Notes under the pieces: model-generated
Seen by the model: the letters and a program-made list of their open reading frames with translations, nothing else
The model's database searches: none
What the model was told of the DNA's origin: nothing
Translations under genes and position numbers: made by a program
Part shown: positions 39,723-50,500 of the stretch, piece by piece
Numbering within the stretch: position 1 is the first letter of the stretch
Layout: every line of letters begins with the position of its first letter
Source of the DNA: Comamonas sp. lk
GTDB taxonomy: Bacteria; Pseudomonadota; Gammaproteobacteria; Burkholderiales; Burkholderiaceae_C
Length of the DNA: 56,891 bases
Direction: 5' to 3'
NCBI GenBank assembly: GCA_945925985.1
Contig: CAMELV010000023.1
Location: 1 to 56,891 of the forward strand

Positions 39723-40742
39723 TTGGCCACGCTTGAACTTGCCAACATTGTCAAGACCTTCGACCGCACCACAGTACTGCACGGCATCGACCTGGCGGTC
39801 AGCCATGGCGAGTTTGTGGTGTTTGTCGGGCCCTCGGGCTGCGGCAAGTCCACTCTGCTGCGGGTCATTGCCGGTTTGGAGACGCCCAGTGGGGGCGACA
39901 TCCGCATCGACGGTCAGGTGGTCAATGACATTGGTGCCGCACAGCGCGGCTGTGCCATGGTGTTCCAGAGCTATGCGCTGTACCCGCACATGAGCGTGTA
40001 CGACAACATGGCCTTTGGTCTGGAAAACCTGCAGGTGCCACGGCCACAAATCCAGGCCAAGGTGCAGGACGCTGCGCGCCTGTTGCGGCTCGAAGACCTG
40101 CTGCAGCGCAAACCCACCCAGCTCTCAGGCGGTCAGCGCCAACGGGTGGCGATTGGCCGCGCCATTGTGCGCGATCCAAGGCTCTTCCTGTTTGATGAGC
40201 CGCTGTCGAATCTGGACGCCGAGCTGCGCGTCTCCATGCGCGCCGAGTTGCGCGAATTGCATGCCCGGCTGGGGGCTACCATGGTCTATGTCACGCACGA
40301 CCAGGTCGAAGCCATGACCCTGGCCGACAAAATTGTGGTGCTGCGCGCTGGCCGGGTGGAGCAGATTGGCGCCCCACTTGAGCTTTACAACCGGCCCTGC
40401 AATACCTTTGTGGCGGGTTTCATCGGCAGCCCCCGCATGAATTTTTTGCCAGCGGCGCTGGTCGTGGGTCAGGCTGGCGCGCCCAACCTACCAGCCGGCA
40501 GTCACACCATTGGCCTGCGACCGGAGCACGCGTCACTGGCCGGTGACGGTCCGTTGCACCTGCGCGTGGTCCAGGTCGAGCAGTTGGGCGCCAGCAGCGT
40601 GCTGCGCGGGACAGTTGGCGCCGACACCCCGTTCGAGCTAGTGTGCCATGGCCAGACCGCGTTGCGCCCGGGTGACACCGTGGCGTTAGCGCTGCCGGCG
40701 CCCCATCTGCATTGCTTTGATGCCAATGGCCAGAGGCTTTAG
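39723..40742 (+). CDS. Sugar ABC transporter ATP-binding protein (MalK/UgpC type)
   Basis: From a TTG at 39723, preceded by an AGAGG ribosome binding site, the 339-residue protein reads MATLELANIVKTFDRTTVL. It contains Walker A GPSGCGKST, the signature LSGGQRQRVAIGRAI, Walker B LFLFDEPLSNLD and the switch His in YVTHDQ. The C-terminal TOBE-like regulatory domain (TIGLRPEHASLA) is typical of MalK, MsmK and UgpC. The longer open frame upstream to 39585 overlaps the permease and is not conserved in type. It powers uptake by the two permeases before it. Confidence 0.95.
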   Translation: MATLELANIVKTFDRTTVLHGIDLAVSHGEFVVFVGPSGCGKSTLLRVIAGLETPSGGDIRIDGQVVNDIGAAQRGCAMVFQSYALYPHMSVYDNMAFGLENLQVPRPQIQAKVQDAARLLRLEDLLQRKPTQLSGGQRQRVAIGRAIVRDPRLFLFDEPLSNLDAELRVSMRAELRELHARLGATMVYVTHDQVEAMTLADKIVVLRAGRVEQIGAPLELYNRPCNTFVAGFIGSPRMNFLPAALVVGQAGAPNLPAGSHTIGLRPEHASLAGDGPLHLRVVQVEQLGASSVLRGTVGADTPFELVCHGQTALRPGDTVALALPAPHLHCFDANGQRL

Positions 40743-40745
40743 ATC

Positions 40746-42941
40746 ATGACCACCCCGTTTGGACCGGCACACATTGCCACTGTTGACGCACACGGCGCCC
40801 GCCTGAGCCTGTTTGGTGGCGCCCAGTTTCAGCTGGATGTGCTGGAGCCGACCCTGATACGGGTGCGTCACCGGCCCGGCGCCGGTTACCGCGAGCCGCG
40901 CACCTGGGCGATTGCGCCACAAAGTGCCGCCACGGGCACCGCCGCCGCTGTTCAGGATGTGGCGTGGGAGGGCCGCGCCCGCGATGACCTCAGCGGCTTT
41001 TCGCGCCCTCCAGCCCAGTTCAGCCAAACGTCCAAGGGCTTGACGCTGGCCACCGGCGCGCTGGCGGTCACGGTGCGGCTCGACCCGCTGGCCTTGACTT
41101 GGCACGACGCACAGGGACGCCAGCTGCTTGCGGACCGGAACAGCTCGGCCTACCTGCACAGCCCCCGCACCGGCTCGGTGCGGCACTACCTGCAGCGCGA
41201 CCGGGCTGATCGTTATTACGGCTTGGGCGACAAGACCGGCCCGCTCAATCTGCATGGGCGACGCCTGCGGACCATCGCGCTCGATGCGCTCGGCTACGAC
41301 CCGCAGCATGGCGACCCGCTCTACAAGCATTGGCCATTTGTGCTGACCCGTGCCCCCACCGGCCACTGGTACGGGCTCTACTACGACACGCTGAGCACCT
41401 GCACCTTTGACCTCGGTTGCGAGCACGACAATTACCACGACTTTTACCGTTATGTCGACATTGACGACGGTGACCTTGATTACTACCTGATGTCGGGCGC
41501 CACGCCAGCTGCGGTCATCGCCCAGTTTGTGCGCCTGATCGGTGGCACTCACTTGCCCCCGCGCTGGTCGCTCGGTTACGCCCAGACCGCCATGGGTCTG
41601 GCCGACGCGCCCGATGCCCAAGAACAGCTCAATAGCTTCATTGACCGGATTGAGTCGGAGGCGATTCCCTGCTCGGCTTTCCATTACGGCTCTGGCTATT
41701 CCTCACGCGGCAAGCGCCGCTATGTGTTCACCTGGAACCACGACAAATTCCCCGACCCGAAGGCGCTCAATGCGCGGTTCCACCAGGCGGGTATGCGCTT
41801 GGTGGCCAACGTCAAGCCCTGCCTGCTTGACGATCACCCGGCCTGGGACGAGGTGCGCGGCCAGGCGGGCTTCATCAATGACGCAACCACCGCCGCACCG
41901 GTGGTCGAGCAGTTCTGGGACGGTGTCGGCGCGCATCTGGATTTCTCCAAACCTGCGGTAGTAGCCTGGTGGCAGACCAGTCTGCAGCGGCAGGTGCTGG
42001 ATTTTGGTATTGACGCTGCTTGGAACGATAACAATGAGTACGCCATCATGGACGACGGCGCCAGCTGCGCGGGCTTTGGCCAGTCGCTGCCCATGCACCG
42101 TGCCCGCCCGCTGCATGCGCTGCTGATGACGCGGGCCAGCTTTGAGGCGCAGGTCCGGCATCGGCCTGCGCAAGCGTTGTCTGAACCAGTGTTCAGCGTC
42201 AGCCGGGGCGGGCCACCAGGCGTGCAGCGCTATGCGCAAAGTTGGTCCGGCGACAACAGCACCAATTGGGAGAACTTGCGCTGGAATATCCGCACCGGGC
42301 TGCAGATGAGCCTGTCGGGCCTGTTCAACATTGGCCATGACGTTGGCGGCTTTTACGGCCCCTCACCCGGGCCTGAGCTGTTTGTGCGATGGGTGCAGGC
42401 CTGCTGCCTGAACCCCCGCATGGTCATGAACTCCTGGAAGCCCGGCAGCGCCACCAACGTCCCTTGGCTGCACCCCGAAGTCACAACACATGTGGCGTCA
42501 GCGATCCGCCTGCGCTACACCCTGCTGCCCTACCTGTGGCAATTGTTTGAGCAAGCCAGCGCGCTGCACCAGCCGATTTTGCGCCCCACCTTTTATGAGT
42601 TTCCAGACGACGAAGCCTGCTTTGCCGACGGTGACGATTTCATGCTCGGCGACGCACTGTTGGCGGCACCCGTGGTGCAGGCTGGTGACACCGCACGCCG
42701 GGTCTACTTGCCGACCGGACCGTCGGCCTGGTACGACTTTGAAACAGGCGAGCGCTTTGCTGCCGGTCAATGGCACAGCGTGCCGGCCCCTTTAGGGCGG
42801 TTACCCCTGTTTGCCCGCGCCGGCGCAGCGATTCCGTTGGCGGGCGGCACTGCTGCTGAGCCTGGGTCGTCTGTCCGGCGCCGGCACGATGATCCGATCA
42901 CCGAGTGGCGCCGCTTTGGCTCCGGTGATGCTCATGGTTGA
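40746..42941 (+). CDS. Glycoside hydrolase family 31 (alpha-glucosidase/alpha-xylosidase type)
   Basis: The 731-residue enzyme has the GH31 order: an N-terminal beta sandwich with YYGLGDKTGPLNLHGRRL, the barrel entry LPPRWSLGYAQTAMG, the nucleophile region DAAWNDNNEYAIMDD (Asp428 in WND), the acid/base candidate Asp503 in WSGDNSTNWENLRW, and GLFNIGHDVGGFYGP. It cleaves terminal alpha-glycosidic bonds, most often alpha-1,4 or alpha-1,6 glucosides; alpha-xylosidase activity is also possible. There is no signal peptide, so it acts on imported sugar in the cytosol. It starts 3 bases after the transporter ATPase stop, clearly one operon. Confidence 0.93.
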   Translation: MTTPFGPAHIATVDAHGARLSLFGGAQFQLDVLEPTLIRVRHRPGAGYREPRTWAIAPQSAATGTAAAVQDVAWEGRARDDLSGFSRPPAQFSQTSKGLTLATGALAVTVRLDPLALTWHDAQGRQLLADRNSSAYLHSPRTGSVRHYLQRDRADRYYGLGDKTGPLNLHGRRLRTIALDALGYDPQHGDPLYKHWPFVLTRAPTGHWYGLYYDTLSTCTFDLGCEHDNYHDFYRYVDIDDGDLDYYLMSGATPAAVIAQFVRLIGGTHLPPRWSLGYAQTAMGLADAPDAQEQLNSFIDRIESEAIPCSAFHYGSGYSSRGKRRYVFTWNHDKFPDPKALNARFHQAGMRLVANVKPCLLDDHPAWDEVRGQAGFINDATTAAPVVEQFWDGVGAHLDFSKPAVVAWWQTSLQRQVLDFGIDAAWNDNNEYAIMDDGASCAGFGQSLPMHRARPLHALLMTRASFEAQVRHRPAQALSEPVFSVSRGGPPGVQRYAQSWSGDNSTNWENLRWNIRTGLQMSLSGLFNIGHDVGGFYGPSPGPELFVRWVQACCLNPRMVMNSWKPGSATNVPWLHPEVTTHVASAIRLRYTLLPYLWQLFEQASALHQPILRPTFYEFPDDEACFADGDDFMLGDALLAAPVVQAGDTARRVYLPTGPSAWYDFETGERFAAGQWHSVPAPLGRLPLFARAGAAIPLAGGTAAEPGSSVRRRHDDPITEWRRFGSGDAHG

Positions 42942-42980
42942 CCAGCGCGCGAACAACAACAGCGACTGACCGACCACGCT

Positions 42981-44660
42981 TCAGGCCCAGTGCACCGGGC
43001 CCTGGCTGGTGTACCAGTGCGCCAGTTGCGCCTCAAACTCGGCCTCGATCCGGTTGCGCCGAATTTTCATGGTCGGGGTCAACATGCCGTTCTCGATGCT
43101 CCAGGGCTCGCTCGCGACCACAATCATGCGCAGCTGTTCGTAGTCGGCCACGACCCGGTTCACCTCGCGCAGCAAGTCGCCGAGCTCCTGCTGCACCTTG
43201 GCCCGCACTGCGGAGTCACCGAGTTTGGGCCGCAGGTCCTCCGCCAGCACCACCACGGCATAGGCCGCGCTCTGACCCACTCCAGACACCAGCGCTTGCT
43301 CGACCATCGGGTGGGCGTTGAGCCGGTTCTCTATCGGGGCTGGCGCCACGTACTTGCCCTTGGAGGTCTTGAACAACTCCTTGACGCGGCCGGTCAGCTT
43401 AAGTAGGCCATCAGCCCGGATCTCTCCACGGTCGCCAGTGTGAAAGAAGCCGTCGGTGGTAAAGCATTCGGCGTCCAGGTCGGGCCGCTTGTAGTAACCC
43501 ACCATCTGGCCTGGAGACTTGATCAGTACCTCGCCGTCGGCACTCAGGCGGACCTGTACGCCTGGCATCGGCACGCCAACGTAGCCAGGCGCATTGATCG
43601 CGTCTGTGGAGTTGTGCGAGTAGGCAAAGTCTTCGGTCATGGCGTAGCCCTCGGACAGGTTCAGCCCGAGCCGGCGGTACCAGCTGATCAGCTCAGCGGG
43701 GATCGGCGCCGAGCCGCTGCCAGCCAGCAAGGCTTGGTCCAGGCCCAGGCCCTTGAGCACCTTGCGCGCAACGATGCGGCCCAGAATCGGAATGCCGAGC
43801 AGGCGATCGAGTTTTTTGGGTGGCATCTTGCTGAACACCCCCTGCTGGAACTTGAGCCACAGCCGGGGTACCGAAATAAAGGTGGTGGGACGGGCCCGGT
43901 TCAGGTCATGCAAAAAAGTGTCGAGTGATTCGGCAAAGTACAGGTGCGTATTGCCATCCACCAGCGAGCCGCACTCGACCCAGGCACGCTCAAACACATG
44001 GGCCAGCGGCAGATAAGACAGCACCCGGTTGTGCAGCTCAGCGCCGACACGGCTTTTGAGCTCGTTCACGATGCCCAGGCTGGCGGCAGTGATTCGCTCG
44101 AAATTGTGCATAACGCCCTTGGGTTGACCGGTCGAGCCCGAGGTGTAGATCAGCATCGCCAGGTCGGTGGCCGCGCGCGCCGGGCGCCCAGTCAACGGCG
44201 AGGTGCGCGCAATGATCGCATCCCAGGTCTCGAACGGGGTCGGCGGCGACAGGGGTAGCGCGATGCAGGGCAGTCCTTCCGGTATGCCTGGAGTCTGCTG
44301 TTGCCACGTGTCGAGTTTGCCCACAAACAGCAGGCTGGCGCCGCTGTGCTCCAGCACGTAACGGATGGTGTCGGCGGTTTCGGTGGGAAAAATCGCCACC
44401 GTCGTGCCGCCAGCGATCCAGATCGCCAACTCGGCGATGATGAAATGAGCGCTGTTTTTGGAGAGGATAGCAATGCGGGCGCCGGGCTCCATGCCGCGGC
44501 TTTGCAAGTGCGCCGCCATACACCGTGCCTGGTGCATAGCCTGTGCCCAGGTGTAGTCCACCACTTGACCGCCGCCAATCGGTTGCGTCAGGTATACCGC
44601 ATCGGGGCGCGCACTCTCGTGGTCATAAATGTAATCAAGCATCAATTTGGGAGGGGACAT
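42981..44660 (-). CDS. AMP-binding acyl-CoA synthetase (long-chain FadD/FAA type)
   Basis: The start at 44660 is supported by a strong GAGGAAACAAG ribosome binding site and gives MSPPKLMLDYIYDHESARPD (559 residues). The adenylation motif LIYTSGSTGQPKGVMHNFER, LPLAHVFERAWVECG, GYAMTEDFAYS and TGDRGEIRADGLLKLTGRVK with KTSKGKYVAPAPIEN identify a member of the acyl-CoA synthetase superfamily. It most likely activates long-chain fatty acids with ATP and CoA. The gene is convergent with the GH31 gene and shares no operon. Substrate chain length cannot be read from sequence alone. Confidence 0.92.
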   Translation of the reverse strand: MSPPKLMLDYIYDHESARPDAVYLTQPIGGGQVVDYTWAQAMHQARCMAAHLQSRGMEPGARIAILSKNSAHFIIAELAIWIAGGTTVAIFPTETADTIRYVLEHSGASLLFVGKLDTWQQQTPGIPEGLPCIALPLSPPTPFETWDAIIARTSPLTGRPARAATDLAMLIYTSGSTGQPKGVMHNFERITAASLGIVNELKSRVGAELHNRVLSYLPLAHVFERAWVECGSLVDGNTHLYFAESLDTFLHDLNRARPTTFISVPRLWLKFQQGVFSKMPPKKLDRLLGIPILGRIVARKVLKGLGLDQALLAGSGSAPIPAELISWYRRLGLNLSEGYAMTEDFAYSHNSTDAINAPGYVGVPMPGVQVRLSADGEVLIKSPGQMVGYYKRPDLDAECFTTDGFFHTGDRGEIRADGLLKLTGRVKELFKTSKGKYVAPAPIENRLNAHPMVEQALVSGVGQSAAYAVVVLAEDLRPKLGDSAVRAKVQQELGDLLREVNRVVADYEQLRMIVVASEPWSIENGMLTPTMKIRRNRIEAEFEAQLAHWYTSQGPVHWA

Positions 44661-44785
44661 CTTGTTTCCTCGGTGTGGTGGCGCCGTCCGGCTGGGTGGG
44701 TAGATAGGGCTATTGACCGCGCAAGCGATGGACAATAAGAAGGCGTTAGAAAGCGGATGTTACCTGCAGACGGGGGTGGCAGAGC

Positions 44786-47506
44786 TCATGGTGTTCCCTG
44801 ACCAAATACCGCCTGCCACAGCGCCAGCACGGCCTCGCGCTCGCCTTGCAGCTGGCCCGGTGCCAGTTGGGTCGACTCTTCATTGAGCCGGGCATGGTGT
44901 TGCACCCGGCGCAGTTCACGGTAAGCGCCGGCCGCCGCGTGGCCTACACCCAGCGGCAGAAGACCCGCGGCTTGTGCCCGCTCCAGCAAAGCGATATTGC
45001 CGGCGTTTTCCAGCAACTCGGGGTGTTGACCGGCTTGTGACAGCACCAAGTGTTGTACCGCAAACTCGACGTCGATCATGCCGCCCGTGCTGTGCTTGAT
45101 GTCAAAGTGGCCGGCTTTGACAGGATGGGCGCTGCGTACCCTGTCTCGCATGGCGACGATTTGCTGTTGCAGGTCGGTCGCCTGTCGCGGGGCCCGGATG
45201 ACCGCCTGCCGAACCGCATCGAAACGCCGGCGCAGGTCATCATGTCCCAGCACACAGCGTGCCCTCGTCATGGCCTGGTGCTCCCAGGTCCAGGCGGTGT
45301 TGCTGCCACGCTGCTGCTGGTAGTCGGCGTAGGCATCAAAGGTGGTGATCAGCAGGCCAGCGTTGCCATTGGGCCGCAAGGCCGTGTCGATCTCGTACAG
45401 GTCGCCCTCGCCGGTTTTGACCGTCAGCCAGTTGATGAGCTTGCGGACCAGGTTGGCATAGATCTCGCCCGCCCGCTCGTCGTCGTCGGCGTAGACAAAA
45501 ACAATGTCAAGGTCGCTGCCATAGCCAAGCTCCTTGCCCCCCAATTTTCCATAGGCAATGATGGCAATTTGAGGGGTGACGCGGTGCCGGCTTTTCAGCC
45601 GGTCCCAGCACCAGCGGGTCGTCACGCGCAAAACGGCCTCGGCCAGCGCGCTCAGGTCGTCGGCCACCTGCTCGACGGTGATGCGGCCTTCCAGGTCGCG
45701 CGCCAAAGTGCGGAATACTTCGGCGTGGTGGGCGCGGCGCAGCAGGTTGAGCAGCGTCTCGTCGTCATCCTCACCGGTGCCGGCCAGGGCATTGCGTCGG
45801 TGATCCAGCTCGAACTCGAAGTCCACTGCTTTGAACCGTTCGCCAAGCAAGTCCGCCCCGGCAAGTTCATCGATCACGCCCGGGTGCAGCAAGAGGTAGC
45901 GTGCTGGCCAGCGCGCAGCGCCCAGCAAGCGGAGCAGTCGCTCGTGCACATTGGGCCGCTCCAGCAACAGTGCCAGGTAGCTTTCCCGGCGCAGCAGCGG
46001 CTCCATCCAGTCGGCCAGGCGCACCGCCGCCGCCTCTGTGGCCCGACCTTCCGCGACCCATTGGGCGGTTCTTGCCACCAGCCGCACTAACCGGGCGCGG
46101 GATTCCTCACGCAGCGCCAGCACCCGTGGGTGATCCCGCCAGTGGGCCACCCGTGCCCGAAAGTCGGCCGGCAACTGCTCCAGCAACTCGTCGAACTCAG
46201 GCGCGCTGGCGCTCGTCTTGCCACCGCAGCCCTTGCATTCCCGCTCAGCGCTGCCGCCCAGCAGCTTGTCAAACTCCTGCGCGACCAACTCGCGGTGGGC
46301 GTCGAGCTGCTGCAGCAACAGGTGGGCCGTGGCATGGCCCATCGTTTGGGCAATCCAACTCAGGTCGTTGTCTTGTGTGGGCAGCACATGGGTCTGCTGG
46401 TCGTCCAGGTACTGGACGCGGTGCTCGACCCGGCGCAAAAAAACATAAGCCTGGGCCAGAGCCTGGGCCGTGGCCTGCGGCATCAAGCCAGCTTTGGCCA
46501 GGCGCGGCAGCGCGCTGAGGGTCGGTCGCGTTCGCAACTCAGGAAACTGTCCGCCACGCACCACCTGCAGCAGTTGCACGGTGAACTCGATCTCGCGAAT
46601 GCCACCACGCGAGAGCTTGACGTCATTGGCTCGCTCAGGGTGGCCCGTGCTGCGCCGCAACGCATGCTCGCGGATTTGTCGGTGCAGCACACGCAGTGCG
46701 TCAAACACCCCGTAGTCGAGGTAGCGCCTGAACACAAACGGCAGGATCACGCTGCGCAGGCCCAGGACATTGCTGCCGGGTACGTCTCCCAGAGTGGCAA
46801 CGACACGGCTTTTCAGCCAGGCAAAGCGCTCCCACTCCCTGCCCTGGACATGCAGGTACTCTTCCAGCGCGCCCAGCGAGACGGCCGGTGGGCCCGAGTT
46901 GCCATTGGGCCGCAGGGCCAGGTCGACCCGGAACACGAAGCCGTGTTCGGTGGTGTCGCCAATCAGGCTGTACAGGGCGCGAACGGCGCGGCCAAAGTAC
47001 TCTTGGTTACTGAGACGGCCACGTCCCTGGTCATCACCGGCGGTCTCACCGTCCTGGTCATAGACATAAATGAGGTCGATGTCGCTTGAGACATTCAATT
47101 CACGCGCGCCCAGCTTGCCCATGCCCACCACCCACAGCGGCACCGGCTCACCCTGGGTTGACAGCGGCCTGCCATGCACGGCCTGCAAATCGGACTGCAC
47201 CTGGTCGCAGGCCGTTTGCAGGGAGAACTCGGCCAGGTCGGTCATGGCCTGGGTGATGTCCTGCAACGGGGCCTGTGCGTCGCAATCCACGCACAGCAGG
47301 CGCTCAAGCACCAGTTGGCGGGTGGCGCGCAAGGCCGCGCTGGTGTCGAGCCCCTGTGCCCGTAGGGCAGCGTAGGTCTGCGCCAGCGTGGCAGGGTCAG
47401 GTCGGCCGGGTGGCAGCAGCGTCAGCTGCGCGTCATACCTGCGTCGCACCCGCTGTCCAAACCGCGAATGGGCAGAGAGCAGCACCCGGGTCATAATTCC
47501 TGTCAT
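44786..47506 (-). CDS. glnE: Bifunctional glutamine synthetase adenylyltransferase/deadenylase
   Basis: GlnE attaches and removes AMP on glutamine synthetase in response to nitrogen state through PII. The 906-residue protein has the two nucleotidyltransferase domains in the expected order: the N-terminal deadenylylase VVGMGKLGARELNVSSDIDL with IYVYD, and the C-terminal adenylylase IIAYGKLGGKELGYGSDLDI with VFVYADDDE. Each is followed by a helical PII/GS contact region (GGIREIEFTVQ; TGGMIDVEFAVQ). Length is near the E. coli form (946). The start at 47506 is only 15 bases from the start of the divergent yhdP gene; Met5 at 47494 is an alternative start. Confidence 0.95.
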   Translation of the reverse strand: MTGIMTRVLLSAHSRFGQRVRRRYDAQLTLLPPGRPDPATLAQTYAALRAQGLDTSAALRATRQLVLERLLCVDCDAQAPLQDITQAMTDLAEFSLQTACDQVQSDLQAVHGRPLSTQGEPVPLWVVGMGKLGARELNVSSDIDLIYVYDQDGETAGDDQGRGRLSNQEYFGRAVRALYSLIGDTTEHGFVFRVDLALRPNGNSGPPAVSLGALEEYLHVQGREWERFAWLKSRVVATLGDVPGSNVLGLRSVILPFVFRRYLDYGVFDALRVLHRQIREHALRRSTGHPERANDVKLSRGGIREIEFTVQLLQVVRGGQFPELRTRPTLSALPRLAKAGLMPQATAQALAQAYVFLRRVEHRVQYLDDQQTHVLPTQDNDLSWIAQTMGHATAHLLLQQLDAHRELVAQEFDKLLGGSAERECKGCGGKTSASAPEFDELLEQLPADFRARVAHWRDHPRVLALREESRARLVRLVARTAQWVAEGRATEAAAVRLADWMEPLLRRESYLALLLERPNVHERLLRLLGAARWPARYLLLHPGVIDELAGADLLGERFKAVDFEFELDHRRNALAGTGEDDDETLLNLLRRAHHAEVFRTLARDLEGRITVEQVADDLSALAEAVLRVTTRWCWDRLKSRHRVTPQIAIIAYGKLGGKELGYGSDLDIVFVYADDDERAGEIYANLVRKLINWLTVKTGEGDLYEIDTALRPNGNAGLLITTFDAYADYQQQRGSNTAWTWEHQAMTRARCVLGHDDLRRRFDAVRQAVIRAPRQATDLQQQIVAMRDRVRSAHPVKAGHFDIKHSTGGMIDVEFAVQHLVLSQAGQHPELLENAGNIALLERAQAAGLLPLGVGHAAAGAYRELRRVQHHARLNEESTQLAPGQLQGEREAVLALWQAVFGQGTP

Positions 47507-47521
47507 AGCTTCAAAGTCAAG

Positions 47522-50500
47522 ATGATTCCCCGGTCGCCTGCTCCCTCAGCATTGCTGAAATATTTGTCAGCATTGACGCGTGGCTCCTTGTGGTTGTTGC
47601 TGGGTGCCTGGCTGCTGTTTCTGCTGGCCTGGGGCGCGCTGCATTGGGTCATTGTGCCGCGAATTGGCGAGTTCCGTCCGATGTTGGAAGCGCGGGGGAC
47701 CCGCCTGCTTGGCATTGAGATGCGCATTGGCGCCATCACGGCGCAGTCGAATGGGCTGGTGCCCTCCTTTGCGCTGACTGACGTACAGCTGCTCGACGCT
47801 CAGGCTCGGCCGGTGCTGCAGTTGTCCCGGGTGCTGGTGGCGCTGTCGCCGCGCTCAGTCTGGAACCGCAGCTTTGACCAGCTGGCGGTGGAGCAGCCGC
47901 GATTGCAGGTTCGGCGCGATCGTGACGGCAAGCTTCACGTGGCCGGGCTAGATCTGTCCAGCGCGGATGCGTCTGGACAGGCCCAGCTTGACTGGTTTTT
48001 TTCACAACGCGAATGGGTGGTCCAGGGTGGCAGCATCGACTGGACGGATGAGCTGCGTGGGGCGCCAACCCTGTCATTGAGCCAGGTCCAGCTGGTGTTG
48101 CGCAATGTCGGGCGCCGCCATGAGTTGCGCCTTGACGCGACGCCACCGACCGCCTGGGGCGATCGTTTTAGTGTGAATGGGCGTTTTCTGCAACCTCTTT
48201 TGTCTGTGCAAGGCGGCCGCTGGCAGACCTGGGACGGCCAGTTCTACAGTGCTTTTGAGCGGGTTGACCTGTCCGAGCTGGGCCGGTATGTTGCACTCGG
48301 GGTCGATCTGCAGCGGGGGAGCGGCACCCTACGCGCCTGGGCTGATGTGGTGCAGGGGCAGTGGCAGGGTGCGGTCGCCGACCTGGCGCTCAACCAGGTA
48401 CAAGTGGGCTTGGGCGCCGGTTTGCAGCCGTTGGCACTGCGCGCCCTGCAAGGCCGCTTGACCGGCCGGCCCCTGGCCGGCGGGCTGGCACTGGCGGCCC
48501 AAGCCTTGAGCTTTGACACCCAGGACGGACTGCATTGGCCGGCCTCGGACATCAGTTTTCAGCATCAGGCGGCCCAGGGCACGCAGGCTGCGCGGGGAGA
48601 GTTTGCGGCGAACCAGCTTGATCTGGCGGCACTGGCGCAGATCGCTAACCGGCTGCCACTCAGCACGGAGCTGCGAGCGGCCTTGCTGGCCCATGCACCC
48701 AAGGGTTTGGTGCGCCCACTGCAGCTGAATTGGCAAGGCGGCTTGGATGCCTTGCACAGCTACAGCGCCAAGGGCCAGGTGAGTCAACTCGAACTGACGA
48801 GCGCGACATTGCCCGGGGTTCAGGGTGCCAGCGTTTCGTTCGACTTCAACCAGACGGGTGGCAAAGTCAGTGTGGCGCTCGAGAAAGGCGCCCTGGAGCT
48901 GCCAGGCCTGTGGTCCGAGTCCCGCTTGCCGATGAGCCAGCTGTCGACCGATGTACGCTGGCAGCAAGACGGTGGTCGGCTGGCGGTTCAGCTGCCAAAC
49001 CTGAAGTTCAGCAATGCCGATGCGCAAGGCGAGGCACAGATCAAATGGGAGGCCGGTGAGCCGGGTGTAGCGCCGGGTCGATCGCATTGGCCCGGAACGC
49101 TGGACCTTCAGGCCAATCTCAGCCGTGCCGATGGCACTCGCGTGCACCGTTACCTGCCCATCAATCTGCCAGCGTCGGTGCGAGACTACCTCCGCGAGTC
49201 GATCAGAGCGGGCACAGCCAGTTCGATCAAGGTTCGCATCAAGGGCAATCTGGAACATTTCCCATTTCTGGATGCGAAGCAGGGCCAATTTCAGGTCAGC
49301 GCGGATGTCCGTAACGCCAGCTACCGCTACGTCCCGCGTGCGCTGCAGTCTCCGCAGGCTTTGCCATGGCCGGCGCTGACGCAGCTCAATGGTGAGTTAC
49401 TGATTGACCGCAATCAGTTGCAGTTGCGTGGCGTCCGTGCCCAGGTGGCTGGCACGCCGGGGCTGCAAATACTTCGAGCCGACGCGCTGCTGTCTGACCT
49501 GGGGAAGCTGGGTGTGGTGACGGTGTCTGCAAGGGCTCAGGGTCCGCTGACTCAGGCGCTGGCCATGGTCAATGCCTCACCGCTGGGGCCAATGACCGGC
49601 CGCGCACTGGCCCGAGCCGTGGCCTCTGGCGAGGCCGGCTACCAGTTCAAGCTGACGCTCCCTTTGGCCAATCTCCCGCGCTCTACGGTGCAAGGCAGCG
49701 TGTCGCTGGCTGGCAACGACATTCAGATTTCCCCCGACTCCCCGGTGCTAGGTCGGGCCCGTGGCAGCGTCAATTTCAGTGAGAGCGGCTTTAGCATTGC
49801 CGCCGGACAGGCCCGCTTGTTTGGCGGCGAGGCCCTGATTGAAGGGGGATCGGCGGCACTTGCCGCGGTGGGCGAGAACCCTGTGCAAGGGCGCCTGGCC
49901 GCGACAACCATGATCCGCGTCAGCGGCGTGGCCTCGGCCGAGGGTTTGCGCCAGTCGCCTGAGCTTGGGTTGCTGGCCCGGTTGGCCCGTCAAGCCAGTG
50001 GCAGTACCGCTTATACCGCCGTGCTGGGCCTGCGCCAGGGCTCGCCTGATGTGCTGGTGACCAGCACCCTGCAGGGACTGAGCCTGAGCCTTCCGGCACC
50101 GCTGGCCAAAAGCGCTGATGCGGTCCTACCCCTGCGATTCGAATCGGTGCAGTTGGCGGGTACGGGCGCTGCGGCGCGCCCCCGCGACCAGCTGACATTG
50201 ACGCTGGGGCGTTTGCTGGCCGTGGACTACGTGCGCGATTTGGGCGGCGCTGAGCCACGCGTGCTGCAGGGCAGTATTGGTGTTGGTTTGTCGGCACAAG
50301 AGACGGCGCCCATGCCCGATTCAGGGGTGGTGGCCAACATCAATATGCCGGTGCTTGACATTGACGCGTGGTCTGCCACCCTGGCGCAGTGGGCCGGCTC
50401 GTCATTGGCCGCTGGCGGGGGCGCCTCGGGCAACGCCGCCATCAGTCCGGCGGTGTCTGCTTACCTGCCCACCAGCCTGGCGGTGCGAGCCGGTGACTTG

